DNA of 6,206 nt from Candidatus Uhrbacteria bacterium. Its GTDB lineage: Bacteria; Patescibacteriota; Patescibacteriia; SG8-24. This document shows positions 5,736-6,206 of the stretch, one piece after another. A program made the translations under genes and the position numbers. The stretch covers positions 1-6,206 of the forward strand of contig JACQSM010000041.1 of the NCBI GenBank assembly GCA_016205965.1, given 5' to 3'. Under the pieces are notes generated by a model, which worked only from the letters and a program-made list of their open reading frames with translations, did not search any database and was not told the origin of the DNA. Position 1 is the first letter of the stretch. Each line of letters opens with the position of its first letter.

Positions 5736-5909
5736 ATGCCCATGTTGATGAAGAACATCATTTCCAGGGTTAAGAGCTGGTTCGTGCACCGGTCTATTTC
5801 TTATTTTCATGATCTTTCTGAAAATAAGAAAAAGGAAGTGCTTAGGATTGAAGCAGAAGAATTTACTAAGAAATACGGCAGCGTGATTAACGCACTGGCG
5901 AATGAGTAG
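5736..5909 (+). CDS. Small basic protein, candidate antitoxin of the Doc-like toxin
   Basis: A 57-aa ORF, too short for many gene finders. The N-terminal part (MPMLMKNIISRVKSWFVHR) is basic and amphipathic. The C-terminal part, from about residue 27 (LSENKKKEVLRIEAEEF to ALANE), is a charged helix. There are three possible starts: ATG 5736, 5742 and 5748; none has a clear Shine-Dalgarno site. Its last 8 bases overlap the first bases of the Fic/Doc gene, the arrangement usual for an antitoxin translated just before its toxin. I do not see the Phd/YefM DNA-binding fold that normally partners Doc, nor the (S/T)xxxE(G/N) inhibitory motif of Fic antitoxins. Function is therefore inferred from position and size only. 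The AT-rich codons differ from the preceding genes. Confidence 0.6.
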   Translation: MPMLMKNIISRVKSWFVHRSISYFHDLSENKKKEVLRIEAEEFTKKYGSVINALANE

Positions 5910-6206
5910 CGTGGAATTTTTCGACGCGGATTTATTACGTTGGTGGGTAGATCGTTTGCAACGTGCTGAAGTCGCAGTAAAACTCCCGATTATCGATGAT
6001 ACCTGGTACGAAGAAGTCATGTCATGCGTTGAAGTAACTAGACTTCATCCTGATTTTCGGAACGATATCCATCTTGCCGGCGCAAGCGTCTTCTATAAGG
6101 TCAATAAAAATCACTACAGAGTCGATGGTAATAAAAGAAGCGCAGTGATCTGCTCGTATCTTTTTTACATTGTTAACGGGTACCATCTTGAACCTGAACC
6201 TGACGA
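5902..6206 (+). CDS. doc: Fic/Doc-family toxin, 3' end cut by the window edge
   Basis: The ORF stays open to the window end, with 101 codons visible. The Fic-family active site reads HYRVDGNKR (His71 to Arg79), followed by SAVICSYLFYIVNGYHLE, the helix and NGY segment typical of death-on-curing proteins. The catalytic His71, Asp75, Asn77 and Arg79 are all kept. Lys78 replaces the Gly of AMPylating Fic enzymes, as in phage P1 Doc, which phosphorylates EF-Tu and stops translation. No second Arg follows at the AMPylase position. The usual Phe two residues after the His is Arg73 here, an uncommon change. The first ATG in the frame is 5902, since TGA at 5884-5886 closes it upstream. It overlaps the 57-aa ORF by 8 bp. 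Prediction: a translation-inhibiting kinase toxin; the missing C-terminus leaves completeness open. Confidence 0.8.
   Translation, partial: MSSVEFFDADLLRWWVDRLQRAEVAVKLPIIDDTWYEEVMSCVEVTRLHPDFRNDIHLAGASVFYKVNKNHYRVDGNKRSAVICSYLFYIVNGYHLEPEPD

Noticed and set aside
5715..6020. - strand 101-codon frame opposite the toxin-antitoxin pair
   Set aside because: The + strand carries a clear Fic/Doc motif in a coupled gene arrangement; the antisense product has no recognisable features.
1..6206. CRISPR array, tRNA, rRNA or insertion sequence
   Set aside because: No regularly spaced repeats with spacers, no cloverleaf or rRNA-like segment, and no transposase were seen on either strand.

Overview
The window is bacterial DNA, mostly GC-rich, with five protein-coding genes all on the + strand, plus an unusually structured 5' leader. 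The lineage cannot be fixed from the sequence. The first two products (an exported coiled-coil protein with a beta-rich tail ending in Phe, and a Ser/PDAG-rich lipoprotein with six-cysteine modules) resemble proteins of didermic groups such as Myxococcota and Bradymonadota. The polysaccharide genes, their lack of Shine-Dalgarno sites and the toxin-antitoxin pair at the end remind me more of Candidate Phyla Radiation genomes. Both statements are impressions, not database results.

Layout. Positions 1-142 hold no gene but contain two hairpins with complementary loops and a 15-bp direct repeat. A near-consensus sigma70 promoter (143-171) follows, then a leader of about 220 nt with a long imperfect stem-loop (207-270). 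The apical loop of that stem-loop is complementary to the ribosome binding site of gene 1. The leader also holds a possible 28-codon upstream ORF, competing helices, and a small hairpin that covers part of the ribosome binding site. Gene 1 (397-1356) encodes the exported coiled-coil / beta-rich protein. Gene 2 (1471-2787) encodes the lipoprotein. A stem-loop lies between them, and a clear intrinsic terminator (2827-2860) closes this block.

Genes 3 and 4 (2904-4457 and 4454-5671) overlap by 4 bp. They encode a polytopic O-antigen ligase/polymerase-like membrane protein and a GT4 glycosyltransferase, so they probably form part of a surface-polysaccharide locus. Gene 3 looks leaderless, with a -10-like TACAAT six bases before its ATG, and gene 4 is probably translated by coupling.

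After 5671 the composition becomes clearly AT-richer. There, an extended -10 promoter precedes a 57-aa ORF that overlaps by 8 bp a Fic/Doc-family protein running off the window end. I read this pair as a toxin-antitoxin operon whose candidate antitoxin does not look like Phd. It is the best candidate here for an undescribed system, together with the structured leader of gene 1.
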